A DNA stretch of 9,242 bases, from NCBI GenBank assembly GCA_009923345.1, contig RFTR01000068.1, positions 1-9,242 on the forward strand, in the 5' to 3' direction. Shown here one piece after another: positions 1 through 7,297 of this stretch; the first letter of the stretch is position 1; every line of letters starts with the position of its first letter. A program made the translations under genes and the position numbers. The notes under the pieces were generated by a model. That model worked only from the letters and a program-made list of their open reading frames with translations, searched no databases and was not told where the DNA came from. This DNA is from Betaproteobacteria bacterium (GTDB taxonomy: Bacteria; Pseudomonadota; Gammaproteobacteria; Burkholderiales; Burkholderiaceae_C).

Positions 1-711
1 AATTTTTTTACCGTAATCCAACACCACGACGCGGTCTGAAATATCCATCACTACGCCCATATCGTGTTCGATCAACACAATCGTTGTGCCGAACTCGTCA
101 TTCACATCCAAGATAAAGCGACACATGTCTTGCTTTTCTTCGACGTTCATGCCCGCCATAGGTTCATCTAATAACAAGACCTGTGGCTCGAGCGCTAATG
201 CGCGGCCTAAGTCCACACGCTTTTGTAAGCCGTAAGGCAATTGGCCTACCGGCGTTTTGCGGTGCGCTTGGATTTCCAAAAAGTCGATGATGTGCTCGAC
301 TTTCTCTCGGTGTGCAATTTCTTCTTTTTCAGCGGGGCCAATACGCAGAGCTTGCAAAAATATATTGCTTTTCATGCGCAAGTTGCGCCCCGTCATGATG
401 TTTTCCAACACACTCATGCCTTTGAACAAGGCCAAGTTTTGGAATGTGCGCGCAATACCCATCTTGGCAACGGCATGGCTGTCCATGTGGTCAAAGGTTT
501 GTCCACGGAAAGTGATGGTGCCTTCTTGTGGCGTGTAAACACCGTTGATGCAATTGAGCATGGAACTCTTGCCAGCGCCGTTAGGTCCGATGATGGCGCG
601 CACTTCATGTTCGCGCACATTGAAAGAGATATCGGTCAGCGCTTTCACGCCGCCAAAGCGCAAGCTGATGTTTTGGATGTCGAGAATGACATCCCCTATT
701 TTTTTACTCAT
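1..711 (-). CDS. livG: Branched-chain amino acid-type ABC transporter ATP-binding protein (LivG family), C-terminus cut by window edge
   Basis: This is a cytoplasmic ATPase that would power a HAAT-family importer for branched-chain amino acids or related carboxylates. The ATG at 711 opens a frame that stays open to base 1, giving 237 residues; LivG proteins are usually about 255, so roughly the last 20 are outside the window. Visible motifs in order are Walker A GPNGAGKSS (42-50), Q-loop Q91 in ARTFQN, an ABC signature in the variant form LPYGLQ (158-163), Walker B VLLLDEP (178-184) and switch histidine H216 in IEHDMG. The long insert between Q-loop and signature is typical of LivG rather than LivF. 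The start codon overlaps the stop of the upstream acyl-CoA ligase as ATGA, which implies translational coupling. Permease and binding-protein genes are expected beyond the left edge but cannot be seen. The true substrate is unknown; the ligase neighbour argues for an organic acid as much as for leucine. Confidence 0.93.
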   Translation of the reverse strand, partial: MSKKIGDVILDIQNISLRFGGVKALTDISFNVREHEVRAIIGPNGAGKSSMLNCINGVYTPQEGTITFRGQTFDHMDSHAVAKMGIARTFQNLALFKGMSVLENIMTGRNLRMKSNIFLQALRIGPAEKEEIAHREKVEHIIDFLEIQAHRKTPVGQLPYGLQKRVDLGRALALEPQVLLLDEPMAGMNVEEKQDMCRFILDVNDEFGTTIVLIEHDMGVVMDISDRVVVLDYGKKI

Positions 712-2654
712 GCCGCCTGCCCTACTGGTGCAAAGGTTTTGGTATCCAAGATGCGCAAGGTAGCGCTGACACTGCCAGTGCGTCCGTCTTCAAACTTCAC
801 TTGGGTTTCAATAAATTGTTCTGTTGCACCGCCATACAAAGCGTCGATCAACACGTTGTATTTCTCAGCAATGAATCCACGGCGCACTTTATTGGTTCGC
901 GTCAATTCGCCGTCGTCTGCATCGAGTTCTTTGTGCAAGACCAAAAAGCGACTCACCTGGCTACCCGCAAGCAATTTATCTTGTGCCAAATCAGCGTTGA
1001 CCGATTCCACACACTCTTTAATGAGCTGATACACCTCCGTCTTTTGCGCCAAGTCGGTATAGCCCGCATAAGGCAAGTTGCGACGCTCGGCCCAATTGCC
1101 CACTGCATCAAAGTCAATGTTGATCATCACGCAGACTTTGTCGCGTTGGTCGCCATAAGCCACTACCTCTTTGATGTGCTGAAAAAACTTGAGTTTGTTT
1201 TCCACATACTTGGGTGCAAACATGGCGCCATCGTTACTGCCACCGCGGATACGGCCCACGTCTTTGACGCGGTCAATGATTTTCAAATGGCCATTGGCAT
1301 CCAAGAAACCTGCGTCACTGGTGTGGTACCAGCCATCGGCGGTTAGCACCTCTGCAGTAGCTGTTGGATTTTTGTAGTATTCCTTCAGCAACCCTTTGGA
1401 TTTCACCAAGATTTCGCCGTTGTCTGCCACTTTGATTTCTACACCTTCGCAAGGTATGCCCACGGTATCAGCACGCGCTTGGTTGTCAGGTTGTAAGCAG
1501 ACAAACACCGCGGTTTCAGTAGACCCGTAGAGTTGTTTGAGATTGATGCCGATCGAGCGATAAAAACGGAACAAGTCGGGGCCAATCGCTTCACCCGCGG
1601 TGTACGCCACACGCACACGACTAAAGCCTAATGTGTTGCGCAGTGGGCCATAGACAAACAAATTACCCAAAGCGAGCAACGCACTCGGTACCAATCCAAT
1701 AGATTGCCCATCCATCTTGGCAGGACCATATTTCCGCGCAATGTCCATGAAGTAATGGAACATGCCGCGCTTCAAACTGCCCGCGTCTTCCATGCGGATC
1801 ATCACGCTGGTGAGCAAGCCTTCAAACACGCGGGGGGGTGCGAAGTAATAGGTAGGACCGATCTCTTTCAGATCGATCATCACAGTCGCGGCAGATTCAG
1901 GGCAGTTCACCACGTAGCCACACACCAACCACTGCGCGTAACTAAAAATGTTTTGACCAATCCATGCGGGAGGCAAATAGGCCAACACATCTTCATCGTG
2001 TGTCAGGCGGTCAAAGTTGGCGCCCGCTTGGGCGCGGTTTATTAACGAGTTGTGCGTATGCACCACACCTTTGGGGTTACCTGTGGTGCCAGAGGTAAAA
2101 AACATTGCCGCCACATCGTCCGTATGGCCTTTGTCAACTTCTTGCTGATAAAAGTAGGGATGTTGTTTGGCGAAGACTTCGCCAGCAGCCAATAACTCTT
2201 CGACAGATCCAAGCCCAGGCGCATCGTATTTACGTAAACCACGTGGATCGTCGTAAAAAATATGGCTGATTTGCGGACACTGTTCACGCACTTCCAGCAT
2301 TTTGTCGACTTGCTCTTGGTCTTCCACTACGCAAAAGCGCACTTCCGCGTTGTTGATCGGGAACACACATTCCGCTGCCACAGCATCTTGGTAGAGAGGC
2401 ACTGGAATCGCGCCCAAGGCCTGCGCTGCCAACATGGTGGCGTACAAACGGGGTCGGTTCGCACCAATCACCACCATATGCTCGCCACGTTGCAAACCCG
2501 CTTGGTGAAGGCCGCAAGCCATTTGCGTCACCATCTGCAACATGGCCGCCCACTCCATGCTTTGCCAAATGCCGTATTCTTTTTCACGCATGGCACTCGC
2601 ATGGGGGCGCTGTGCAGCATGGGTCGCTAACAATCGCGGGAACGTGGTCGACAT
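708..2654 (-). CDS. AMP-forming acyl-CoA synthetase/ligase (long-chain-fatty-acid-CoA ligase-like)
   Basis: This ANL-superfamily enzyme would activate a carboxylic acid to its adenylate and then to the CoA thioester, in the cytoplasm. With the chosen start the protein has 648 residues. Motifs seen: phosphate loop TSGTTGNPKG (187-196), LYGSTET (375-381), GWYHTSD (441-447), the hinge region DRVKD (461-465), and the C-terminal lysine K589 in LTRTNKVRR. All core motifs are intact, so it should be active. The same frame is open upstream to 2876, but that runs into the divergent regulator gene; the ATG at 2654 has GGA six bases before it and begins MSTTFPRLL, as I expect for the family. An ATG at 2687 is an alternative. 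The size and long N-terminal part resemble long-chain or aromatic acid ligases found beside liv-type transporters in Burkholderiales. The substrate cannot be read from the sequence. It leads an operon with livG and faces a CRP-family gene. Confidence 0.92.
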   Translation of the reverse strand: MSTTFPRLLATHAAQRPHASAMREKEYGIWQSMEWAAMLQMVTQMACGLHQAGLQRGEHMVVIGANRPRLYATMLAAQALGAIPVPLYQDAVAAECVFPINNAEVRFCVVEDQEQVDKMLEVREQCPQISHIFYDDPRGLRKYDAPGLGSVEELLAAGEVFAKQHPYFYQQEVDKGHTDDVAAMFFTSGTTGNPKGVVHTHNSLINRAQAGANFDRLTHDEDVLAYLPPAWIGQNIFSYAQWLVCGYVVNCPESAATVMIDLKEIGPTYYFAPPRVFEGLLTSVMIRMEDAGSLKRGMFHYFMDIARKYGPAKMDGQSIGLVPSALLALGNLFVYGPLRNTLGFSRVRVAYTAGEAIGPDLFRFYRSIGINLKQLYGSTETAVFVCLQPDNQARADTVGIPCEGVEIKVADNGEILVKSKGLLKEYYKNPTATAEVLTADGWYHTSDAGFLDANGHLKIIDRVKDVGRIRGGSNDGAMFAPKYVENKLKFFQHIKEVVAYGDQRDKVCVMINIDFDAVGNWAERRNLPYAGYTDLAQKTEVYQLIKECVESVNADLAQDKLLAGSQVSRFLVLHKELDADDGELTRTNKVRRGFIAEKYNVLIDALYGGATEQFIETQVKFEDGRTGSVSATLRILDTKTFAPVGQAA

Positions 2655-2711
2655 CAATATTCCAAGTGAGTCAGTAAGAGCGACCATGCTAGGCTTGCAT
2701 TTGACGCCATG

Positions 2712-2729
2712 TTGTCGTTTCAACGACAA
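2712..2729. promoter_or_regulatory. Perfect inverted repeat, candidate CRP-family operator in divergent promoter region
   Basis: The sequence TTGTCGTT-TC-AACGACAA has two perfect 8-bp arms around 2 bp. Read as a CRP-type site it is TGTCG-N6-CGACA (2713-2728), the same 16-bp layout as the Escherichia coli CRP site TGTGA-N6-TCACA but with different outer bases. It lies in the 107-bp gap between the acyl-CoA ligase and the divergent CRP/FNR-family gene. A possible plus-strand promoter, TTGACG (2701-2706) and GACAAT (2725-2730) with an 18-bp spacer, would place the repeat over the spacer and -10 box, which suggests autorepression. The role is inferred; the repeat itself is directly visible. Confidence 0.7.
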
Positions 2730-2747
2730 TTTAGCGTTACCCCCACT

Positions 2748-2758
2748 AGGGAATTCCC
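2748..2758 (+). promoter_or_regulatory. Ribosome binding site of the CRP-family gene, inside a GGGAATTCCC palindrome
   Basis: AGGGA at 2748-2752 stands nine bases before the ATG at 2762 and fixes that start. The same bases form the first half of the perfect 10-bp palindrome GGGAATTCCC (2749-2758). Nearby CCCC runs upstream (about 2740-2744) could pair with the GGG and mask the site, but this is speculation. Confidence 0.6.
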
Positions 2759-2761
2759 CAT

Positions 2762-3487
2762 ATGAGTGCATCTTCTCCGGTTTATCAACGCCGACGTCAG
2801 GCTTCACCTGACGAATTGGCGCGTATTCCTTGGCTTTCACTGCTGAGCGAACTAGAACGTGAACGCATAGAACCACAGCTTGTCGTCGGAGTTGCCATGC
2901 CGGGTGACTATGTGTGCCGCATGGGGCGCTCTGTCACTTTTTGGTTTGGGGTAATTGAGGGTTTACTGAAAATGAGCACAGACAGTGCAAGTGGTCGCAC
3001 TATCACCTATACCGGCGTCCCCCCAGGCGGATGGTTTGGCGAAGGCACTGTGCTTAAACGCGAAACCTACCGCTACAACATCTCTGCGTTGCGCACCAGT
3101 GTGGTGGCAGGCCTGCCCGTCGACACCTTCCATTGGTTGCTAGACCATTCGATTGGCTTTAACCGTTTTGTGATGAACCAACTCAACGAACGCTTAGCCC
3201 AGTTTATTGAGGCGCGCGAAATTGACCGATCGACCAATCCCGATGTGCGCGTCGCACGCAACTTGGCCGCTCTTTTTAATCCGACTTTGTTTCCAGGTGT
3301 CGGTGAAATGCTGCGCATTACCCAACAAGAACTGGCCTATCTGGTCGGGCTGTCTCGGCAACGTGTGAATGTGGCGCTCAACACTTTGCAAGACCAAGGC
3401 GCTATTCGCATTGAATATGGCGGCATGCGCGTGCTCAATTTGCAAGCCTTGCGCAACAGTGGCGTGAGTGAGGCCAGCGCCGACTAA
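2762..3487 (+). CDS. CRP/FNR-family transcriptional regulator
   Basis: This 241-residue DNA-binding protein has an N-terminal cyclic-nucleotide-binding-like beta barrel (about 30-125), a dimerisation helix (about 130-155) and a C-terminal winged helix. The helix-turn-helix spans about 186-215, with recognition helix SRQRVNVAL. By hand alignment to E. coli CRP, the glutamate of the nucleotide pocket is kept (E93 in WFGEG) and so is the phosphate-binding arginine (R104), but the following serine is tyrosine (Y105), so cAMP binding is doubtful. The recognition helix has Q and V where CRP has E181 and R185, which predicts a different operator; TGTCG-N6-CGACA just upstream is the obvious candidate. 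There is only one cysteine (C52), so an FNR iron-sulphur cluster is ruled out. It is divergent from the ligase-livG operon and probably its regulator, and is followed after 24 bp by a pseudouridine synthase. The ligand is unknown; an acyl-CoA or the transported acid is possible. Confidence 0.9.
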   Translation: MSASSPVYQRRRQASPDELARIPWLSLLSELERERIEPQLVVGVAMPGDYVCRMGRSVTFWFGVIEGLLKMSTDSASGRTITYTGVPPGGWFGEGTVLKRETYRYNISALRTSVVAGLPVDTFHWLLDHSIGFNRFVMNQLNERLAQFIEAREIDRSTNPDVRVARNLAALFNPTLFPGVGEMLRITQQELAYLVGLSRQRVNVALNTLQDQGAIRIEYGGMRVLNLQALRNSGVSEASAD

Positions 3488-3511
3488 ACTGACTTGCGTT
3501 TCAATCTACCC

Positions 3512-4282
3512 ATGCACACACCTCCCTTAGAACCCATACGACTGAACAAACGCCTAGCGGAGATGGGTTTGTGCTCGCGCCGCGAAGCCGATGTGTGGAT
3601 TGAAAACGGTTGGGTGCTGGTCAATGGACAGCCAGCTGCCATGGGGGTGAAAGTAACTTCTGCGGACACTGTGGAGGTGGATCGCCGCGCACAAGGCCAC
3701 CAAGATACGCAAGTCACGATTCTTTTGCACAAACCTATGGGCTACGTCAGCGGACAAGCAGAGGACGGTCATGAGCCAGCCATCACCTTGATACACGGAC
3801 GCAGTCAATGGCGCGAAGACACTTCAAAAAACCGCATACAACCCTCGCAACTGCGCGGCTTGGCACCCGCAGGTCGCTTGGATATTGATTCTGTGGGGCT
3901 ACTTATTCTCACCCAAGATGGGCGCGTAGCGCGTCAACTCATTGGTGAAGACAGTGAGATAGAAAAAGAATATTTGGTTCGCGTGACCTACCAAGACCAA
4001 GCTACCGACGTGCAAAAGATATTTCCAGATGCGCAATTGCTGCGTTTGCGCCACGGCTTGAGCCTTGACGGCAAAGCACTCAAACCTGCACGCGTGGAAT
4101 GGCAAAACCCCGAACAACTGCGTTTTGTGCTGAAAGAGGGAAAAAAACGGCAAATTCGACGCATGTGCGAATTGGTTGGTTTGCGCGTGGTTGGTTTAAA
4201 GCGCGTGCGTATTGGCAAGGTGAATTTGGGTAATTTACCTGTGGGACAGTGGCGATATTTGTCGGCGCAAGAGAAGTTTTAA
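3512..4282 (+). CDS. rluF: rRNA pseudouridine synthase, RsuA/RluB/RluE/RluF family, closest to RluF
   Basis: The enzyme isomerises a specific uridine to pseudouridine in ribosomal RNA; E. coli RluF modifies U2604 of 23S rRNA. The 256-residue protein starts with an S4 RNA-binding domain (about 9-60, with RLNKRLAEMGLCSRREAD), followed by the catalytic domain. The catalytic aspartate is D124 in GRLDIDSVGLL (121-131), and the family motif KKRQIRRMCE is present near residue 215. A compact insert of about 30 residues between the KPMGYVS segment and the catalytic motif contains SQWREDTSKNR and is longer than in E. coli RluF. I prefer the ATG at 3512; a TTG at 3494 would add six residues, and neither has a clear Shine-Dalgarno sequence. 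It lies 24 bp behind the CRP-family gene on the same strand, so the two are probably co-transcribed, although a functional link is not obvious. RluF is my best choice within the family; RluB or a lineage-specific member is possible. Confidence 0.85.
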   Translation: MHTPPLEPIRLNKRLAEMGLCSRREADVWIENGWVLVNGQPAAMGVKVTSADTVEVDRRAQGHQDTQVTILLHKPMGYVSGQAEDGHEPAITLIHGRSQWREDTSKNRIQPSQLRGLAPAGRLDIDSVGLLILTQDGRVARQLIGEDSEIEKEYLVRVTYQDQATDVQKIFPDAQLLRLRHGLSLDGKALKPARVEWQNPEQLRFVLKEGKKRQIRRMCELVGLRVVGLKRVRIGKVNLGNLPVGQWRYLSAQEKF

Positions 4283-4369
4283 ACATTTTTAGTATTTTTT
4301 GTGCTTTTTGCCCGTTTCGGTGGCCGTTCTCTGTCCTCGATAACTTGAAATCTAAAAGCCTCTCCTGCC

Positions 4370-6307
4370 ATGTCTAAACACACCCATTCCTTCCAAGCCG
4401 AAGTATCGCAACTCTTGCACTTGGTCACCCATTCCTTGTATTCGAACAAGGAAATCTTTTTACGTGAACTCGTCTCCAATGCTTCAGACGCCTGTGACAA
4501 ATTGCGCTACGAGGCGCTCAACAACGCAGCCTTGTTTGAAGGCCAGTCTGAACTCGAAGTGCGCGTGAGTTTTGACAAAGACGCCAAAACCGTCACCATC
4601 TCCGACAACGGTATCGGCATGAGCCAACAAGAGGCGATTGACCACTTGGGCACGATTGCCAAAAGCGGCACGCGCGAATTCATGGGCCAACTCAGTGGCG
4701 ATCAAAAAACCGACGCCAAAGACCAAGGCGCATTGATTGGCCAATTCGGTGTGGGCTTTTACTCTGGCTACATCGTGGCAGACCGCATCACCGTCGAATC
4801 ACGCCGCGCTGGTTTAAAAGCTGAAGAAGGTGTGCGTTGGAGCAGTGCAGGCACAGGCGAGTTTGAAGTTGAAACCATTACCCAAGCCGATCGGGGGACC
4901 AAAATCATTCTGCATTTGCGCGATGACGCCGACGAATACTTGAGTGCTTGGAAACTCAAGTCTGTCATCAACAAATATTCAGACCATATCTCTTTGCCCA
5001 TTCGTATGCGCAAAGAAGTTTGGAAAGAAGGCGAGAAAGACCAACCTGGCGAAATGGTGGTCACCGACGAATGGGAAACCGTCAACCAAGCCAACGCGCT
5101 GTGGGCACGTCCTAAAAAAGATGTGAGCGACGAGCAATACCAAGAATTCTACAAACACATCAGCCACGACTTCGAGCCACCTTTGGCTTGGACTCACAAC
5201 CGCGTAGAAGGCAGTACCGAATACACGCAGTTACTCTACATCCCATCCAAAGCCCCGATGGACTTGTTCAACCGTGACAAACAAGCGGGATTGAAGTTGT
5301 ATGTCAAACGCGTATTCATCATGGACGATGCAGAAGCCTTGATGCCCACTTATTTGCGCTTCATCAAAGGCGTGGTCGACTCTGCTGACCTGCCCTTGAA
5401 CGTCAGCCGTGAACTCCTACAAGAAAGCCGTGACGTCAAAGCGATTCGCGAAGGCAATACCCGCCGTGTGCTGTCTGTGCTCGAAGACTTGAGCAAACAC
5501 GACGTACCTGCTGACGACGCGAGCGAAGACGACAAAAAAGACGCTGGCAAATTCACGAAGTTTTATGCTGAGTTCGGTGCAGTGCTGAAAGAAGGTTTAG
5601 GCGAAGACTTCAGCAACAAAGACAAGATCGCCAAACTCTTGCGCTTTGCCAGTACCACCAGCGATACCGTGAGCGTTTCATTCGCGGACTACAAAGCCCG
5701 CATGAAAGAAGGCCAAGAAGCGATCTACTACATCACAGCCGACACCATGGCTGCTGCTAAGAACAGCCCACAACTCGAAGTCTTCCGTAAGAAAGGCATC
5801 GAGGTGTTGTTGATGACAGACCGCGTGGACGAATGGGCTTTGAACTTCTTGAACGAGTTCGATGGCACACCCTTGCAGTCCGTCGCCAAAGGTGCTGTTG
5901 ATTTAGGCAAGCTCCAAGACGAAGCTGAAAAGAAGGCGGCTGAAGATGCCGCCGAAACCTTCAAACCCATCTTGGCCAAACTCAAAGAAGCCCTCAAAGA
6001 CAAAGCAGAAGATGTACGCGTGACCACACGCTTGGTGGATTCACCTGCTTGCTTGGTCGTGAAAGACCATGGCATGTCCATGCAGCTCGCGCGCATGCTC
6101 AAACAAGCGGGGCAAGAAGCGCCTGAAGTCAAACCTGTTTTGGAAGTCAACGCAGAACATGCATTGGTGAAGAAGCTCAGCGCAGATGCCAATCCGCATT
6201 TCCACGATTTGGCGCACATCTTGTTTGACCAAGCTTTGCTCGCCGAAGGTGGCTTGCCTGAAGACCCCGCTGCGTATGTGAAGCGGGTGAATGCTTTGCT
6301 CGTTTAA
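4370..6307 (+). CDS. htpG: Molecular chaperone HtpG (bacterial Hsp90)
   Basis: HtpG is the cytosolic, ATP-dependent Hsp90 homodimer that remodels client proteins together with DnaK. The 645-residue product (E. coli has 624) is full length. The GHKL ATPase domain (about 1-225) shows E33 and N37 in RELVSNASDA, D79 and G83 in ISDNGIGM, and GQFGVGF (124-130). The middle domain holds R347 in NVSRE, equivalent to the arginine that contacts the ATP gamma-phosphate. The C-terminal dimerisation domain follows. All key residues are intact. The start at 4370 matches the family N-terminus (SFQAEVSQLLHL); the upstream bases are pyrimidine-rich and give no good Shine-Dalgarno sequence, only AAAAG at 4354-4358. 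The 87-bp gap before it is T-rich and contains CTTGAAA (4344-4350), a perfect match to the heat-shock sigma-32 -35 element. The gene ends tail-to-tail with srkA, the two stop codons sharing TTAA. Confidence 0.98.
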   Translation: MSKHTHSFQAEVSQLLHLVTHSLYSNKEIFLRELVSNASDACDKLRYEALNNAALFEGQSELEVRVSFDKDAKTVTISDNGIGMSQQEAIDHLGTIAKSGTREFMGQLSGDQKTDAKDQGALIGQFGVGFYSGYIVADRITVESRRAGLKAEEGVRWSSAGTGEFEVETITQADRGTKIILHLRDDADEYLSAWKLKSVINKYSDHISLPIRMRKEVWKEGEKDQPGEMVVTDEWETVNQANALWARPKKDVSDEQYQEFYKHISHDFEPPLAWTHNRVEGSTEYTQLLYIPSKAPMDLFNRDKQAGLKLYVKRVFIMDDAEALMPTYLRFIKGVVDSADLPLNVSRELLQESRDVKAIREGNTRRVLSVLEDLSKHDVPADDASEDDKKDAGKFTKFYAEFGAVLKEGLGEDFSNKDKIAKLLRFASTTSDTVSVSFADYKARMKEGQEAIYYITADTMAAAKNSPQLEVFRKKGIEVLLMTDRVDEWALNFLNEFDGTPLQSVAKGAVDLGKLQDEAEKKAAEDAAETFKPILAKLKEALKDKAEDVRVTTRLVDSPACLVVKDHGMSMQLARMLKQAGQEAPEVKPVLEVNAEHALVKKLSADANPHFHDLAHILFDQALLAEGGLPEDPAAYVKRVNALLV

Positions 6308-7296
6308 ACCACCAATGCGGGCTCTTGCATAGCCTCGCATTGTTCTTCGAGCATATGGATTTGGCCAGCCCAATAGTCGCTGCTACCAAACCATGAAAAA
6401 TGCTGCACAAACGCTGGGTCATCCCGGCGTCTTGCTAACCACGCGCTGTAATGGATTAATCGCAAAGTGCGCAATGGCTCTATTAATACCAACTCAGAGC
6501 GATTGAGTTCGCGCATTTGTTCGTAGCCATCTAGCAAGACGCTTAATTGGTAAGTTTGTTGTTTGCGGTCGCCACTGATGAGCATCCATAAGTCTTGGAT
6601 AGCAGGCCCCATACGCGCGTCATCCAAGTCCACAAAATGCGGGCCACCATTGGCTTGGTCTGTCGGTGTCCACAAGATGTTGCCGGGGTGGCAATCGCCG
6701 TGCAGACGAATCATCTGGCTGGGATGTTCTGCAAAAACGTCCTTCGCAATGGTTATCGCTTTGTCACACCAAGACGTCCAAGTGGCTTGTTGGTCGAGGG
6801 GAATCATGTTGTTATCTAAAAGCCAATCACGTGAATCGTTTGCGAAGGTTTGTAGATTCAATGTGGGGCGCGTTACAAAAGCTTGTCTCTGCCCCACGCT
6901 GTGTATGCGCGCAATAAAGCGCCCTACCCACTCCAGTACTTCTACGTCATCTAACTCAGGCATGCGACCGCCTCTACGTGGGCTGACGCTGAATGCAAAG
7001 CCATCGGCATGATGAAGTGTTTGTCCATTCAACACCAAGGGGCCGACCACTGGGATTTCTTCAGTCATTAACTCTGCAGCGAACGCGTGTTCTTCTAGTA
7101 TTTGCGCATCGCTCCAACGCACTGGTCTATAGAACTTGGCGACCAATGCTTGCTCATCCTCGAGCATGACTTGGTAGACACGGTTCTCGTAAGAACTCAA
7201 GGCCATCAATCTGCCGTCGACTGCAAGTCCTATGTCTGACAAAGCGTCGAGCACCACATTGGGTGTGAGCGCTTCGTAAGCGTGTGTGGCTGGCAA
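6304..7296 (-). CDS. srkA: Stress response kinase A (SrkA/YihE/RdoA), serine/threonine protein kinase
   Basis: SrkA is a cytoplasmic kinase of the choline-kinase/APH fold which, in E. coli, protects cells against stress-induced death and is part of the Cpx regulon. The 330-residue product aligns along its whole length with E. coli SrkA (328). Seen are SSYENRVYQ (34-42), the ATP-site lysine K54 in AKFYRP, the catalytic loop LHGDCHPGNILW with D201 and N206, and the metal site DLDDAR from D223. The start is a TTG at 7296: an in-frame stop lies a few codons upstream, no ATG or GTG intervenes, and the resulting N-terminus matches E. coli in length. GGGG in the end of the upstream DUF1840 gene can serve as ribosome binding site, and only one base separates that stop from this start, so translation is probably coupled. 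The gene converges on htpG and overlaps it by four bases. Identification is by remembered sequence similarity and is strong. Confidence 0.94.
   Translation of the reverse strand: MPATHAYEALTPNVVLDALSDIGLAVDGRLMALSSYENRVYQVMLEDEQALVAKFYRPVRWSDAQILEEHAFAAELMTEEIPVVGPLVLNGQTLHHADGFAFSVSPRRGGRMPELDDVEVLEWVGRFIARIHSVGQRQAFVTRPTLNLQTFANDSRDWLLDNNMIPLDQQATWTSWCDKAITIAKDVFAEHPSQMIRLHGDCHPGNILWTPTDQANGGPHFVDLDDARMGPAIQDLWMLISGDRKQQTYQLSVLLDGYEQMRELNRSELVLIEPLRTLRLIHYSAWLARRRDDPAFVQHFSWFGSSDYWAGQIHMLEEQCEAMQEPALVV
6313..6342. terminator. Possible weak hairpin terminator of htpG, inside the 3' end of srkA
   Basis: CAATGCG (6313-6319) and CGCATTG (6336-6342) are perfect 7-bp arms, with an inner GCT/AGC pairing between them. 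The hairpin starts six bases after the htpG stop. The bases behind it (TTCTTCG) are only partly T, so termination would be weak. It lies within srkA codons on the other strand, which limits how freely it could evolve. Confidence 0.35.
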
Positions 7297-7297
7297 C

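Noticed and set aside
241..1346. Long open frames on the plus strand (241-1029 and 801-1346)
   Set aside because: They lie antisense to livG and the ligase, span two real genes, and encode nothing recognisable.
2655..2876. Upstream extension of the acyl-CoA ligase frame by 74 residues
   Set aside because: It overlaps the start of the divergent regulator and its promoter region, and the added residues do not look like the family; the ATG at 2654 gives the expected N-terminus.
2762..3487. FNR-type oxygen sensing by the CRP-family regulator
   Set aside because: Only one cysteine is present, so the four-cysteine cluster of FNR cannot form.
4283..4369. Small RNA or extra gene in the T-rich gap before htpG
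   Set aside because: The 87-bp gap has T-runs but no stable hairpin and no open frame with a ribosome binding site.
5728..6219. 163-codon open frame antisense to htpG
   Set aside because: The sense strand is a fully conserved Hsp90; the antisense product is a low-complexity serine- and alanine-rich shadow.
6266..6287. Inverted repeat CCCGCT/AGCGGG at the end of htpG as a terminator
   Set aside because: It is a six-bp stem with a ten-base loop inside the coding region and has no T-run directly after it.
6563..7012. 149-codon open frame antisense to srkA
   Set aside because: It is a shadow of the catalytic region of srkA, which matches a known kinase along its whole length.
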